A stretch of 64,000 bases of DNA from assembly GCA_003255025.1 (NCBI GenBank), contig QANY01004819.1, positions 248,001-312,000 of the forward strand. The letters are read 5' to 3'. Below the pieces are notes generated by a model. That model ran no database searches, was not told the DNA's origin, and saw only the letters and a list, made by a program, of their open reading frames with translations. This stretch comes from Datisca glomerata. Taxonomy: Eukaryota > Streptophyta > Magnoliopsida > Cucurbitales > Datiscaceae. This document shows, in pieces, positions 21,987 through 34,735 of the stretch. Each line of letters begins with the position of its first letter. Position 1 is the stretch's first letter. A program made the position numbers and the translations under genes.

Positions 21987-24900
21987 AATGGACTCCCCTG
22001 TTTCTTCAATTCTGAAACCATTACCAGACAACAAGTTGAGTTTAATCTCTTTCCAAACTCTCTTTGTTCAACACTTTCTATCAAATTAGATAGAAATAAT
22101 TATATACTATGAAAATCCTAAATTGTTCCAGCCATAATTGGACATGGACTAACAAACATCATCTTGAATTCAACAAGTAAACATACTTAGCACCTTGAAA
22201 ATGGAGATCAACCTAGAATATCAACAATGGCTTAGACAAGACCAATTGCTTCTGAGCTGCCTGTGCTCAACCATGAGTGACATAGTATTAGGATCACTCC
22301 TACAATATGATACATTCTGCTCTCTATAGTATGCCTTGGAAAGGACCTTTGCAAGAAGGTCCAAGGTAAAACTACCAGAACATAAGAATTCCTTTCATAA
22401 AACAACAAAAGATAACTTGCTTGTTGCAGGAGATCCCATTAGTGACCAAGACCTAGTTTGACACATACTGAATGGCATACCTTCTGAGTATGACTCATTT
22501 TGCAAATGTCACTTCTAGAGCTGATAAGCTGTTCATTGAAGAGGTTCGGTCCCTCTTAATGATTCATAACGTAAGATTAGAAAGGCATCATGATGATAGA
22601 GAATAAAAGCTCAAGGCTACTGCTCATCTTACTCAAAACACTAGCAACTCAAATGCTCTTTTCAACAAAAGAAATGGCCAAGGATCTCAATCATGGTCAA
22701 ACAACAGTAATTCACCAAGAAACTTCATCTCGAGAAACTCAACTCCTTTTAGAGGAGGAAGAAGGGGAAATAGATGTGGTAGAAGCTTAGGATGGGTCAT
22801 ATGTCAAATATGTAGTAATCAAGGCATACTACAATATCGTGTTGGTACAGGTATGGGAAAGGTTTTCAACAACAATTTATTTAGGCTCATTTTGCTTCAG
22901 CACATTCGTGTCAAAACCTAAATCTTCCCGGAACCTTTGAAGCCTACCCTACTTCCTATGCACCAAGTTTTTATCCCAGATCTGAACTAGGCAGCAAAAG
23001 ACCTAGGTATGCTGATAATGGGGCTACTCATCATACTACATCAAATTTGAACAAGCTAGGAAAAACCATTGAGTATCAAGACAATGATACCCTAGCTGTT
23101 GGAAATGGTGAGAATTTCCAAATAAGCATGCTGGTAATTGCTTTCTCTCTAGAACTCTTTATCCCTTAAAACTAAAACCTATACTCAGAGTGCTAAAAAT
23201 TTCAAAGAACCTTATAAGTGTTTCTAAATTGACTCAAGACAATCTTGTCTTCGTTGAGTTTTACTCACTCTTCTGTTTTGTAAAGGATTTGGCTATAGGG
23301 ACTATTGTTTCAAAGGTAGGCTTAGAGATGGTTTTTATGAGCTGTTCATCCCAGGGAAGCACATAGCATTAGCCTTTAAACTCTATTTGCACAATAACAC
23401 TTGCTATCAAACTTTACCTAAGTCATCTAGTTTTAGTCTGTCTAGTTTCAATTATGTCAATCTAAATTCTACTTTTGTCAGTTTATGTTCTCAAGAAAAA
23501 CATGCTAAAAAATTTTCTCATCCTTTTGGGGATGTATTTTTTTCTAAAAATGAATCAAATGGACAAATTTATATTTCTGATAAGAACTGTGCAATTTTTG
23601 TTGTTACTAATATGCATCACAATCACTCTGCCAAGCATCATGCTCTCACTGTCTCAACACCAAACTCCATCACTATATGACATAATAAGTTAAGGCATCC
23701 TTCAATTAAGATAAAAAAAATCTGTAATGAAAGGCCTTAACTTAAAAACCCCTAAAACCTACAATAATTTATGCTCAGCATGTCAACTAGGGAAAAGCCA
23801 TAGACTAAATCATTCTCCAACCACTATCAAAACCATAAATCCCCTTGAGATCACTCACATTGATCTATGGGGTCCAACTTTCATTTCTTCTGCTGGCCAT
23901 AGATACTACATACATTTCGTAGATGATTTTAGTAGGTACTCATGGATTCTCTTAAACATAAATCAGAAGCTTTTTCCACTTTCTCACTTTTTCAACTTGT
24001 TAAAAAGAAATTTGACACACCAATTAAATGTATTCAATCAAACTGGGGAGGGAGTTTAAAACCTTTAAACCCTTCTTGGATGCACATGGGATAGTGTTTA
24101 GGCACCCTTGCCCTCACAAACATCACCAATATGACATTGCAAAGAGAAAGCATAGGCACGTTGTTGAAACATGCCTTGCTTTTGCTGTCTCAAACCTTCA
24201 TGCATCTCAAATATTGGTGGTATATGCCTTTCATACTACTACTTATCTCATAAATAGACTTTTAACCTCAATTCTTAGTATCATTTCACCTCATCAAAGA
24301 CTATTTCAAGACAAACTTGATTACACCTTTCTAAAGGTCTTTGGTTGCCTCTGTTTCCCTCACTTGAGACCCTATAATCACCATAAACTTGAATTCAGGT
24401 TTTCTTATTGTGTCTTCTTTGGATACCCATCTTGTCACAAAGGTTACTTTTGTTTGCACTCCTCTGCAAAGATCTACACAACCATAAATGTCATGTTTGA
24501 TGAACATCAGTTTTCCTTAGGCAAGGTTTTCTCTCAACTGCTAAACATATCTCTGAATCTTCCTCTTATATACCTTGTTAGTCTATTTCTAAAGGATTCT
24601 CACTATCTCTTTCAAGTTATGTGCTTCCTCAGGACATTCCAGCTCATTAGAGAAGCATCTCCCCAACTCTTTCTCAAGGTAATGTAGTTTATCCTCCTTC
24701 TCCTTCTAATATTATTGCAGCAAACTCCCTCACTCCCATTACTCTTGTTTTTGCCCTCCCAACCCTCTCAAATACCCACCACTTCGATCTTTCTTCAAAA
24801 TGCTAGTTACTAGATATAAGGCATGCATCTTCAAACCTAAAGTGTTCAACCTCACTTACACCGCTACTCAAACTAAACCTACATCAATTAAGGTTACTCT

Positions 24901-26224
24901 TACTGATCCTGATTGGAGATAGGCTATATCTAATGAGTTTCAAGCTCTGAAACATAACAATACTTTGTCTCTAGTTCCCCATCAGTCTAGGATGTATGTG
25001 ATAGGAAATAAATGGGTGTTCAAGCTTAAACCTAATGTAGATGGCACTCAATTTAGGCATAAAGCTTGTCTGGTAGCAAAGGGCTTCCACCAAACTCCAA
25101 GGCTTGACTATATAGAGACCTTCAGCTCTTTTGTCAAGCTTGTCACCATTAAGCTAGTCCTCACCTTAGCTCTCACAATACACTGATTTGCCCATCATCT
25201 TGATGTGAACAATGCATTTATGCATGGTTCACTCTATGAAACTATGGACTCAAGTAAGCCTCTACATGTTTTTAAGTTAAACAAAGCTCTCTATGGGTTG
25301 AAGCAACCCCCAAAAGCTAGGTATGATAAACTTAAGGTTACACTACTATAGAAAGGCTTTCAGGTCTCAAAATATGATCATTCTCTCTTCATGCTTCATC
25401 ACTCACAAAGGACAGTGTTCCTCTTAGTCTATCTTGATGGCATCCTCTAAATGGCAGTGACACTTCCTACATTCAGTGCCTTATCTCATAATTAAATATT
25501 ATCTTTACTCTCAAGGATCTCAGCTTACTTCATCATTTTCTTGGCATCACTATCACATCTGCCGATGGCATGCATCTCTCTCAAGCAAGGTACATTAATG
25601 ATATCATGCACAAATCTAGGAGTTTAATAGGTGCACTTCAGTATGTTAACTTAACAAGACCAGATATTGTTTATATTGTGAATAAGCTAATTTAGTACAT
25701 TATCCCACTACAGTTCATTGGCAAGCTTGCAAGCACCTACTCAGGTACCTTAAGGGCTCTATTAATGATGGCCCCACTCTCACACCAAGCTCTAATTTTT
25801 CATTGGAAGCATTTATAGATTCAAACTAGGCTAGCTGCCCTGATGGCAGGAGTTCTACCTGCAGGTATGTTATCTGTTTCAGCAACAATTCATTCTCTTA
25901 GACTTTAAAGAAACAAAATGTTGTCTCCCGATCAAGTGCTGAGAGTGAGTATTGAGCTCTCACTCTTGCACCCTCTAAAATTGCTTGGATTCTGTCCTTA
26001 GTGAAAGGAATGCACCTTAAGACTCTCTCAGCTCCAATCATATGGTCTGATAGTGAAAGTGTTGCATCTATAGCTTCCAACTTTGTCTCTCATGCTCACA
26101 CTAAGCACATTGAGATAGATATCCATTTTGTTCGTGATAAGATGCTTCTTAAGGAGTTGGAAGTCAGGTACATTCCTTCCAATGAACAAGTCACAGACCT
26201 CCTCACTAAATCTCTCTTTGGCTA
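21987..26224 (+). pseudogene. copia gag-pol, decayed
   Basis: Gag relic lies at 21990-22790. Protease and GAG-pre-integrase follow, reaching SACQLGKSHRLNHSPT at 23775. Integrase has IDLWGPTFISSAGHRYYIHF at 23860 and, after a frame change, the core and C-terminal region at 24028-24530 (KVFGCLCFPHLRPY). RT begins at 24965 with GNKWVFKLKPNVDGTQFRHK; its catalytic box is degenerate (LVYLDGIL near 25425). RNase H has a damaged SRSSAESEY motif near 25930 and ends DLLTKSLFG at 26222. Numerous stops show an old copy. Confidence 0.88.
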
Positions 26225-26290
26225 ACAATTATGCTATCTTAAGTCCAAGCTCCATGTGAGTCCCTCCGATGAGCTTGGGGGAGGGGGGGA

Positions 26291-26626
26291 GCAAATAAAT
26301 AAGCAAGCTCAGCCTAGTCAACATGCTCACCAAGCTCCAACTCAACATGTATCATGTGGTTGAATGAGTGTGCGCATGCAAGGTGGCATACACACATCAT
26401 CTCTCTCACTCAGCAATTTTGTTACTTGATGTTTCGTGCTCATCTCTCTTTCTAATGATTGAGAATCAGGGAGGAATATTGTGTTCTAACTAATTGGTAA
26501 TCTAGTTGTAGTTAGGAAGAGATTAAGCTCTCTATATATATGTTCATGGTTGCCTAGTGTTCTTGTTATTTGAGCAATATCAGTAAAAGGACTAAAGTCC
26601 TTTTCTTCTCCATTTTCTGTTTTAAC
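26291..26626 (+). repeat. 3' LTR of split copia element
   Basis: About 335 bp, starting near CAAATAAATAAGCAAGCTCA after a G-rich polypurine tract. It joins without interruption the two blocks that are separated at the 5' side, proving the nested insertion. Confidence 0.85.
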
Positions 26627-26639
26627 TCGTACCAACTAT

Positions 26640-26880
26640 AGGTTGCAAAAAACGCTATAAAATATCTGATTTTTTTATTGTGGACCAAAACGCTATAAAA
26701 GACCTAATTTTTTATAACGGACAGAAAACACTGTAAAAGACCTACTTTTTTGTAACGGCCCGAGAAAACTATAAAAAATCTGGAATTTTATATAGCGCCT
26801 GACAATACAGCATTTTCTGAAACGTTAAAATCACATTCTACAGTATTTTTCACTCACTGTAAAAGAAAATTTATGTTATA
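26640..26880 (-). mobile_element. CACTA-like subterminal repeat region
   Basis: Repeated AACGCTATAAAAGACCT, AACACTGTAAAAGACC and TATAGCGCC words resemble the TATAGCG subterminal family at 10-12 kb. No terminal CACTA motif was seen, so orientation and identity are tentative. Confidence 0.35.
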
Positions 26881-28877
26881 ATCTTTATGTTTTCAAATGA
26901 TGTTAACATGTCACCCTATTCATTGAACAAAATCGCAGTGAACTAGTTAATGCGTTCTTCACATGCATGCAATCACACTACTAACGTATTCTTTTGCCAA
27001 TTTAGTACTTTCTACCATACAATTATTGGAATTAAATTTCTTAATTACACAACTCCGATTGAAAACCATTTTAACCTAAAATATTATTTCAAGTTTTTTA
27101 ACTCAAAATTTGACCTGTATTTTAGTGAGCTCTTTATGCACTCAATTGACTGCTAAGTAGATAAGTTTAGGCTTTAACCAAAAAAAACGAAGATAAGCTT
27201 AGGGTCTATTATGCAACCTGTCTATATTCCCTTCGTAAATCATTAATCCAAATTTTTCAAGAACATTTATTAAATTATTTTTATACTATACTAAAGGTTT
27301 TTTATGTTGAAATTATTAAAACTAGCAGAAATTTATTTAGCATGGCTTGATTGCCAAAAAAAAATAGTGCTGGTGCCAAATTGACCAAAAATAAAATGGT
27401 TTTTGGAAAAATATAACTACAAAACAATAAAATTACAAGGAGTTGTTGCCATTTAATAAATGAATTCATAGAAATCATTTATGCCACAAATTATAAGTTG
27501 GAATTTTAAACTAATAGTGACACACTATTGTTTTATATTATAACATTTGCTGTCCTATAAAACTTTCATTCCACGATTACACATTTTTTTCGAGAAGGAA
27601 AACATTTTCTTTTATCCAATGAAATTGAAATATCACTTCCTTTGAAAGAAAAGAGCGTTTCTTTGTTTCTTATTGGACAATTACTAATTTTAGGGAATCG
27701 GGACAGTAACAACCTCATAATAATAAATGTGAAAACTTAATTATCAGTGTCAATCCCCTAGTCAACAATAAAGCAAATTTCAAATTTTCATTTTAATCAA
27801 GTACAAGTGTTGTAAAATATAAAATAGAATTTAAATTCAGTTATTCACCTCGTCTCAACATTTGTCCCACGATAAACAAAGCAGAAAGATATGGACTAAA
27901 ACTGATGGAAATTGACATGCAAAATAAGTAAGTTAAAGTTAAATATATCATTTCAATATTCAAACAACAGAATTAAGCAAACATCAAAGGTCATTTTTCA
28001 TTAACGACCCGATAATGATATTGGGATGATTCTACTCTTTTAATCGTTTCTTATATGTCTCATATGAGGTAAGCTAAGGGTGAGCTTATACTCTTACAAA
28101 GATAAGGGAGAATAGAAAAGTAAATATGTTTCGATCCAACAATCAATTAAAGTCTGAGAATGTAAGGGAACATATTATCAAAATGATTTGAGACTTTACA
28201 GATGAAAATAGTTAGCATTCGAAATCAAGGAAGGGCAAGTAATACAAGTAATTAAAATATAAAAATAAGCTGGATGGCATCCTACAATCATTTGCATCGT
28301 GACCACTTGACTGTCTAAAACTTGGCAGAATTTATATGAATCGAACATGATACTGGACTGGGCCTAGTATTTAAGTGGGTTGAAATCCATATCTCATCTC
28401 AAAAGGTCAATATATGCAAATTGAACCAAATTTCAGAAAATAATTTATATGAGATCTTTACTAACACTGATACAATCTTACGTGATTGTAACTGTGGATA
28501 CATATATGTACATCAAAGCATAGTTAGTTGATTTGGGTTCGATATAAATACAGAGTATTATTCGATAAAAATTATTTAAGAATTAAATTGTCGAACAGTA
28601 TGCAATATATCGGTCAATAACTTGGAATATTACATTAAATTCATATTCAAGAATCAATCAGACATTATAGGTTTTCTTTTGAAAAAATTATTATAAAAAA
28701 TTCGAGTGCACAATTTATAAATATATATAATTTTTACAATAGAGGATGAATATCACAATAAAAGGTCATTCTAAAAGTACCTCAAACTTATTCATATAAA
28801 ATATTCGATCCATACTACAAATGTATATTAATTGAGTCATTCTCAAAATTATAATAAAATCAGCCAACTAATCTTTA
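26881..28877. other. AT-rich intergenic, no supported feature
   Basis: No coding domain, RNA gene or terminal repeat recognised. Only short spurious frames are present. Confidence 0.5.
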
Positions 28878-28878
28878 A

Positions 28879-29646
28879 TCTTTAATATATTAAAAATGGG
28901 ATGAGAAGGATAATTATTTTTAAACTATTTTGTTCACTCTTTATTTTATAATTTCAAAATTACTCTTTGAGTCTATTAATGGTGCATCATTAATTGTTAA
29001 TTTTTTTCTTATTTCTCTAAATGATGTATCTCTTGAGTAAACTTTTCATTTTTTTTATCGAAACTAATTTGAAACTTATTTTTAGACATGAGAACATATT
29101 AAGTTATTTCCTCATTAAGATATTAAGTGATTGTCTAATAATGAGCAATGAATGTCAGTCTTTCTGCTAAACAGGATGTATTGAACTCATAATTCATTAG
29201 ATATTTTTTATGAATGTCAACTAAGTATCGTATGTAAATTACTCCTGGTTGTTCAATCATATGATAACCAGAATCATTCTTTGATAAATTATCACTATGA
29301 GTCAGACACAATAGAATTCGATCAATCCTTTTTTTTCTGTCGTTATGATGGAGAATATATTTGAAAAATTCAATCAATCAACAAAAGAATAAAACATGTT
29401 CATAGTTCATTTATCATAAACTCAAAAATACATAGAAGATGTTGTTCTAGCATAATTAACTTAATTAGAAATATTTAGGTTAGTAAGGCTTATGAAAGCA
29501 TAAAAGTTATAATTGTAGTTCTTTAATTTTATCTACTGGTAAGTGTGTTTTGTTCAAGGTTTTTTAATATAGACAAACAATGTATAAAAAATAATCAAAA
29601 TAATAAAATTGTACATATCACGCGTACCACACATGTAGTTTAACTA
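28879..29646 (+). mobile_element. Helitron-like non-autonomous element, copy A
   Basis: It starts TATATTAAAAATGGGATGAG and ends CACATGTAGTTTAACTAG. It shares long blocks with copies B (29647-30245) and C (44936-45420), such as TTAATGGTGCATCATTAA and TTTTAGACATGAGAACATAT. The CTAG 3' end is as in plant Helitrons. An extra block of about 200 bp (29130-29340) is absent from B. Confidence 0.5.
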
Positions 29647-29884
29647 GTATATTAAAAGTGAGATGAAAAATAGAATCAATTTTAGGCCATTTTGTCCATT
29701 TCTTATTTTATAATTTTAAAATTACACCTTGACTCTATTAATGGTGCATCATTAACTATTATTTTTTCTTCTTTTCTTATTTCACCAAAAATATGTATCT
29801 CATGAGCAAACTTTTCAGTTTTTTTATCGTTTCTAATTTGTAATATATTTTTAGACATGAGAACATATTAAGTTATTTCGTCGT

Positions 29885-29940
<56 letters not shown>

Positions 29941-30245
29941 TGATTCAATCAATCGATAAAAGAATAAAACATGTTTTTAGTTCATTTATCACTTAGAGAT
30001 CAAAGAAATAATATACTAAAAAATTAAACTAAAAAATGTATAGATGATGTCCTTCTAGCATAATTAACTTAATTAAAAATATATTTGTGAGTAAGACTTA
30101 CGAAAAACATAAAAGTTATAATTGTAGTTTTCTAATTTTATCTACTCATAAATGTATTTTATTCAAAATCTTTTTATATGCATAAGAATTAATTGAAGTA
30201 ATAAAATCATACATATCACATACAGAGCACGTGCAATTTAACTAG
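29647..30245 (+). mobile_element. Helitron-like non-autonomous element, copy B
   Basis: It abuts copy A head to tail. It starts TATATTAAAAGTGAGATG and ends GAGCACGTGCAATTTAACTAG, with the small palindrome GCACGTGC 11 bp before the CTAG end, a position compatible with the Helitron 3' hairpin. It contains an (AT)n(AG)n microsatellite. Confidence 0.5.
29890..29941. repeat. (TA)n-(GA)n microsatellite
   Basis: A run of about 16 TA repeats passes directly into about 10 GA repeats, inside Helitron-like copy B. Confidence 0.95.
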
Positions 30246-30454
30246 TTAATAGAAATGATATTATTTAGACATATTTTCCAGTTTAAATACAATTTATCCA
30301 CAACTTTTGAAAATCATCATATATATATAGCAATTTTCTATAAATAATAATTAATCTATCAAATTTTATTAAATTAAGTTATTTTCCACACTTATTTTCT
30401 TACTAGTTTACCCTTTTATTATTATATTTAAATGTCTCATCCTTCCCATTTTTA

Positions 30455-30518
30455 TCTCTCTTCATATATATATCTCTATATCTCTCCATCTCTCTCTCTC
30501 TATATCTCTATCTATCAA

Positions 30519-30565
<47 letters not shown>

Positions 30566-30570
30566 TAAAT
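30455..30570. repeat. (TC)n and (TA)n microsatellite cluster
   Basis: TCTCTC and ATATAT runs alternate. A GA-rich counterpart (30685-30735) lies downstream and could pair with it. Confidence 0.9.
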
Positions 30571-30812
30571 TATGATAACAAATTTGAATTCATAGAGAGA
30601 TCAAATATTTGGTTGTATTTCGTAGATTATAAATAGAGATTCCCACTCTCTATCTCGAGATTTATACATCAATTATTGAGATTGAGAGAGAGCGACCCGA
30701 AGAGAGAGAAAGAGATTCGAAGGGAGAGAGATATATGTCATATATATGCTATATACTTTAGATGATGGATCATTTTAGATGTCATATATATATATAATAT
30801 TTCTCAAATGAT

Positions 30813-31280
30813 CTTAACAGTGAAGTCCAAACATTTACAAACTCTATTGGCTTATAGTGCCAATCAGACCTTGACAATTCAGCTCGGTCGAGATCTTTGA
30901 ATCTCCTACAAAATCACTCACTCTCTCAAAGAGTAGATCTCTAAATTATTCACTCACAATATTTTCTAGCTTCTCTTTAGAGTATTTCTTAAATTCTCGC
31001 TCAAAATACAATCTTCTCAAAGTATAAAACTCTACAGAACTTCATCAGAAATGAGTGAAAATATGTGGAGAGGTGTGTAAGAATTGTGAAATGGCTCGAC
31101 TATTAATAATTCTAAACTTTTTGTAGAAATCGGTCATACCGGTTGGAGAACTAGATGGACCAGTTTGTCATTTAAGGAAGAAATACTTTTTGTGACAAAT
31201 GTCGGTGCGTCAGTTTCCCCACCGGTTGGACGGGTTTGGAATTTAGGCAAGTAATTGCCCTACACGTCCCGGTTTAAATT
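30813..31280 (-). repeat. Solo fragment of SIRE-like LTR
   Basis: Reverse-complement matches the LTR module at 21130-21390 (GAGATCTACTCTTTGAGAGA, TTGGCACTATAAGCCAATAG, AGTTTGTAAATGTTTGGACT). Both LTR ends are missing. Confidence 0.7.
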
Positions 31281-32202
31281 AGGCAAGGGCTGCCTAATTG
31301 TGTTTTATCACTTTTTCCACTTTATAGTGTGTTTACTCGAAGTCAGTTCTTCTTATTGGTTATGGTTCTTATTGTGTTATTTAACTGCATGCAACTAAAG
31401 CTTTGGAACTGTTTTCCCAAGATCTATGTGACTGGACCTACGAGCTAACTCTCAAAATGGGAGCAAGACCATGAATTCCTCTGCATTTGTAAGTGGTGTG
31501 TTAATTACTTGTTTTTGTTGAGTTACTTGAAAAGAAATGAACTGGCATGTAACCTTTTTTAGCTCTGTTGAAATTGATGTGATTGGTAACTGTGAATATT
31601 CCAATTTGCTATATCCTAAAATGGATATTACGAACCATAAACAATTTATCTTTGTGTTAGTTGAAAGTAGTTCAACTATCAAATGGTAGTTTCTAAATTT
31701 ATTGAACTTTAAATGGTAATTGTGATGAATTATGAATAATACAGTACTACTAACTATTTTCTTAGATAATAACCATCATTTATTTGTTAAAATTATTGAT
31801 ACTCTGAACAGGACTTTATTCCTATATGAATAAAAAGTCTAATTGGTAATTGTATGAATAATATATTGTTTTGAAGTGCATAAAAGAATTTTCATCTAAG
31901 TCTTTTTTTAGCTGAAAACTGGTTTTATGAATTCCACACTTCATTTCTTCTTTTTTCAAATAGGTATTTTTCTAGGTGATATGTTTGAATCCTTGGCACT
32001 TTCGTTATCAGTATACATTACCATGATACTTCATGTGTTCTTGCAGACTCTCAGGCAGATTATTAAGGTAATTGTTAGTTTAACTATCCTCTTGAACTGT
32101 ATGTTCTCTTCACAGCTTTTGGTATTAATTTTAAAATAAAACTCATAAATTACGTAAGGTTGGATAGCTGGTCTGATTTTACATGTTTGCTTATTTATGC
32201 AG
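31281..32202. other. Intergenic or intron-like sequence upstream of the pescadillo exon
   Basis: A possible 21-bp mini-exon (32047-32067) sits between TTCTTGCAG and GTAATT, but its translation does not resemble pescadillo. Nothing else is supported. Confidence 0.35.
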
Positions 32203-33342
32203 GCTGAAGTTGAGGGTCAGAAGATCACATGGCTGACACCTCATTTAATGCACCAAACGTTGACTGAGGATGTTGATATCACTATCATTCTCAACTTCAT
32301 GAAATTTTATGAGGTTAAGCCTTGACTTTATACCTTTTTCCTATAAGTGGTGGTCAGCACATGTACTCACATTTTATTTCAAGATTATTTTCAGATTGTA
32401 TCAGTTATTACCAATAAAAAAAGATTGTATCAGCTATTATAACATTGCTTAGCTATTATGATATAGCTCTTAGTAGTTGTGATGAGAGGGTGATGTTGAG
32501 GCAATGTCATTGGCGGGTTGGAAAGAGTTCCAAGTCATAATTAAACTCCAGCATTCTGATTAACTGAATGAGATGTATAAGTGTTGTTGATACCTTGACT
32601 GGCCTAGTAATTGTGACTTATTTCTTGCCTTGTTTCATTGTATAATGTATTGCTCCACCTAGTTTCTCCTTAATGTGGTTAATGCTTTACTTTCTTATGG
32701 AGGATGTGTGCACAATTACTAAACTCTAAATTATCTTGTTGTTAGGATGGCAAAGACCATAATAGATGCAATTTTGTAATCATGAGGATTGAATAAAAAG
32801 GGGGGAGAGGGAGTCAGTTGGGTAGTGGTTATTTTGGGAGAGGCCAGGCTCTCGAACATCTTGGTATAGGGGTGTAATTTCACTGTTCTTGGTGAAGTTC
32901 ATCATTTTTTAGTAATCAAGGTTGTTTTTCTTCATTGTTTCAGGCTATAGCATCTTTGTTTTCACTATTTGGGCTGCTGTTGTGGTTAAAATAGTGTTTG
33001 TTTACAGTGAAACTCATATCAGCTACAAATTGCACTATCCTTAATATGTGAATCTACATTTCATCCTTTCTTGGTTATTATGGTCTAAAATGCCATGATT
33101 ATGCTCTTTCTTATTTATTAACACTACTCAATTCATTCCTCAGTTCACCTTACCTATGTAATTTTCAATGGTGCAGATCTGTTTGTTTCTTATACTCACC
33201 AACTAACAACTGCTCATGGTGTTTTCCTTCTGTTTTTTTCTTATACTCACCAACTAACAACTGCTCATGGTGTTTTCCTTAGACTTTGGGAAGGTCTAAA
33301 GACACTGCATACCCTGTTGTGAAACACTACCATTCAACTTAG
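32203..33342 (+). pseudogene. PES: Pescadillo homologue fragment, one clear exon and one doubtful
   Basis: Pescadillo is a nucleolar PeBoW-complex protein needed for 60S ribosome maturation. The 111-bp exon 32203-32313 is bounded by TATGCAG and GTTAAG and encodes exactly 37 codons, with AEVEGQKITWLTPH, TEDVDI and LNFMKFYE. These match the segment between the Pescadillo N-domain and its continuation, with several changes at usually conserved sites. After a 969-bp intron-like gap, an acceptor CCTTAG (33282) is followed in phase by TLGRSKDTAYPV and KHYHST, then a stop. TL is the expected next pair, but the rest is only loosely similar. No other exon was found, so it is a gene fragment. Confidence 0.65.
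33186..33280 (+). repeat. Tandem duplication, 44-bp unit, at a splice-acceptor region
   Basis: TTTCTTATACTCACCAACTA and the following bases up to TTTTCCTT occur at 33186-33229 and again at 33237-33280. Only the second copy is followed by the AG of the presumed acceptor. Confidence 0.95.
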
Positions 33343-33689
33343 GTTCTTCATTTTTTATTTTCTAGACTCAAAATTAATTTTTTTTTATATTTTTCATTTA
33401 TTGGAACGTGTTTACTTGTATATTTCGAGGATAAGTTAGTTTTCAAGTTAGATTTATTTGTAAGTTGATGAAATGAATAATGTAAAACTTTGTTGAAATG
33501 GTTAAATGTTAATGTTGTCAAATATTATATTGATGATCTTTATTTATGTAAAATTATCTTTTGAAAGTATTTAATATGAATACTTGACTATAACAATGAA
33601 TCTTATGATATCTCACTTTATAGGATATAAAATACTTGTTAATGTTAATTCACAAGTATTGAAAACACATGTTGAATACATTCAACATG

Positions 33690-33900
33690 GATCTAAAAAT
33701 CTTGTTAAACAACGTTCTATAGGAGTCGAAAATCCCTGTAAAAAGTGAGATACCACAGGGGTCTTCACAGGAGGCGTTGCGCCTTGTGAAAAATGCAGAC
33801 TTTTAATATGAGGGGCTGTCACAGACGTTGTAGGATCCTTGTGGATTACTTTTCACGGGGATAACCGCCTCTTATAGAATACCATTTTTCTTGTAATGGA
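33690..33900 (-). mobile_element. CACTA-like terminus (minus strand)
   Basis: On the minus strand it starts CATTACAAGAAAAATGG, close to the CACTACAAGAAAAA terminus of plant CACTA elements. It continues with AGGCGGTTA, AGGATCCTACAACG and AGGCGCAACGCCTCCTG words. It directly cuts the SIRE-like LTR fragment at 33902. Confidence 0.5.
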
Positions 33901-33901
33901 T

Positions 33902-34735
33902 ACCCCTTGAAGATATTTCCCAAGCGGTGAAGACCAAAATACTTTTACAAACTCTATTATCTTATGGTGCCAATCAGTCAATGACAATGCAGTTTAATTA
34001 AGTTCTTTGAATCTCTTATAAAATCACTCACTCTCTCAAATAGTAGATCTCTTAATTTTTCGCTCATAATATTTTCTAGCTTCTCTCAAGAATATTTCTT
34101 AAATTCTCACTCAAAATAGAATCCTCTCAAAGTATAAACTCTACAGAACTTCATCAGAGAAGAGTGGAGAGATGTGGAGATGTGTTGGAATTGTGAAATG
34201 GCTCGTCGATTTATAATTCTGAAATTACCTGTAGAAACTGGTCAGATCAGTTAGAGAAGCCGAATGGACTTGTTTGTCATTTAAGGAAGAAACTCCTTTG
34301 TGACAAAACCTTGCACCGGTTTTCCCACCGGTTTAGCAACTAGGCAAGTAATTACCTTAATTGCAAAACTGGTAGCACCGGTTAGGAAACTTGGTCTGAC
34401 CGATCCCACATATGTATGTCCGATTTTTCATCGTTTTGACAGGATTACCCCCAAAACACCATAGTTCGTTGTATTTTGCTTTCCTTTTCTCATCCTTTCT
34501 AATTCTCTTATTGGTCTTGAGCCTTGGTTGACTTCTTGTGCTATATTGGATCCAAATGGCTTCTCATATACGATTGTTGTTCAGTGTGTAATACTCTTCT
34601 TGAAGTACCGGATTAATTCTTGTATTGTAATTCAGCCTACACTTGATAATTTGCATACAAACTAATTAAAACATTAGTCTCACATTTATTTGTCGTCATC
34701 AAAAATTAATAATTTGATAGGTCAACATATAGCTC
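33902..34735 (-). repeat. Partial SIRE-like LTR, cut by the CACTA-like end
   Basis: Reverse-complement matches the LTR from its start region (GATGACGACAAATAA near 34690) to the TTTGGTCTTCACCG block at its left edge. The last 290 bp or so of LTR are missing beyond the CACTA-like terminus. Confidence 0.7.

Larger units (their letters stand above)
18846..26626 (+). mobile_element. Ty1/copia retrotransposon with LTR split by nested insertion
   Basis: The 3' LTR (26291-26626) matches two separated pieces at the left: 18846-18952 and 21701-21933. The 2.75 kb between the pieces is foreign, so another element landed in the 5' LTR. The primer-binding site TGGTATCAGACC (21935), gag, protease, integrase, RT and RNase H follow, all broken. 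The polypurine tract GGGGGAGGGGGGGAGC precedes the 3' LTR. Confidence 0.88.

Noticed and set aside
32047..32067. 21-bp mini-exon before the pescadillo exon
   Set aside because: Splice-like borders exist, but the translation does not match the protein segment that should precede.
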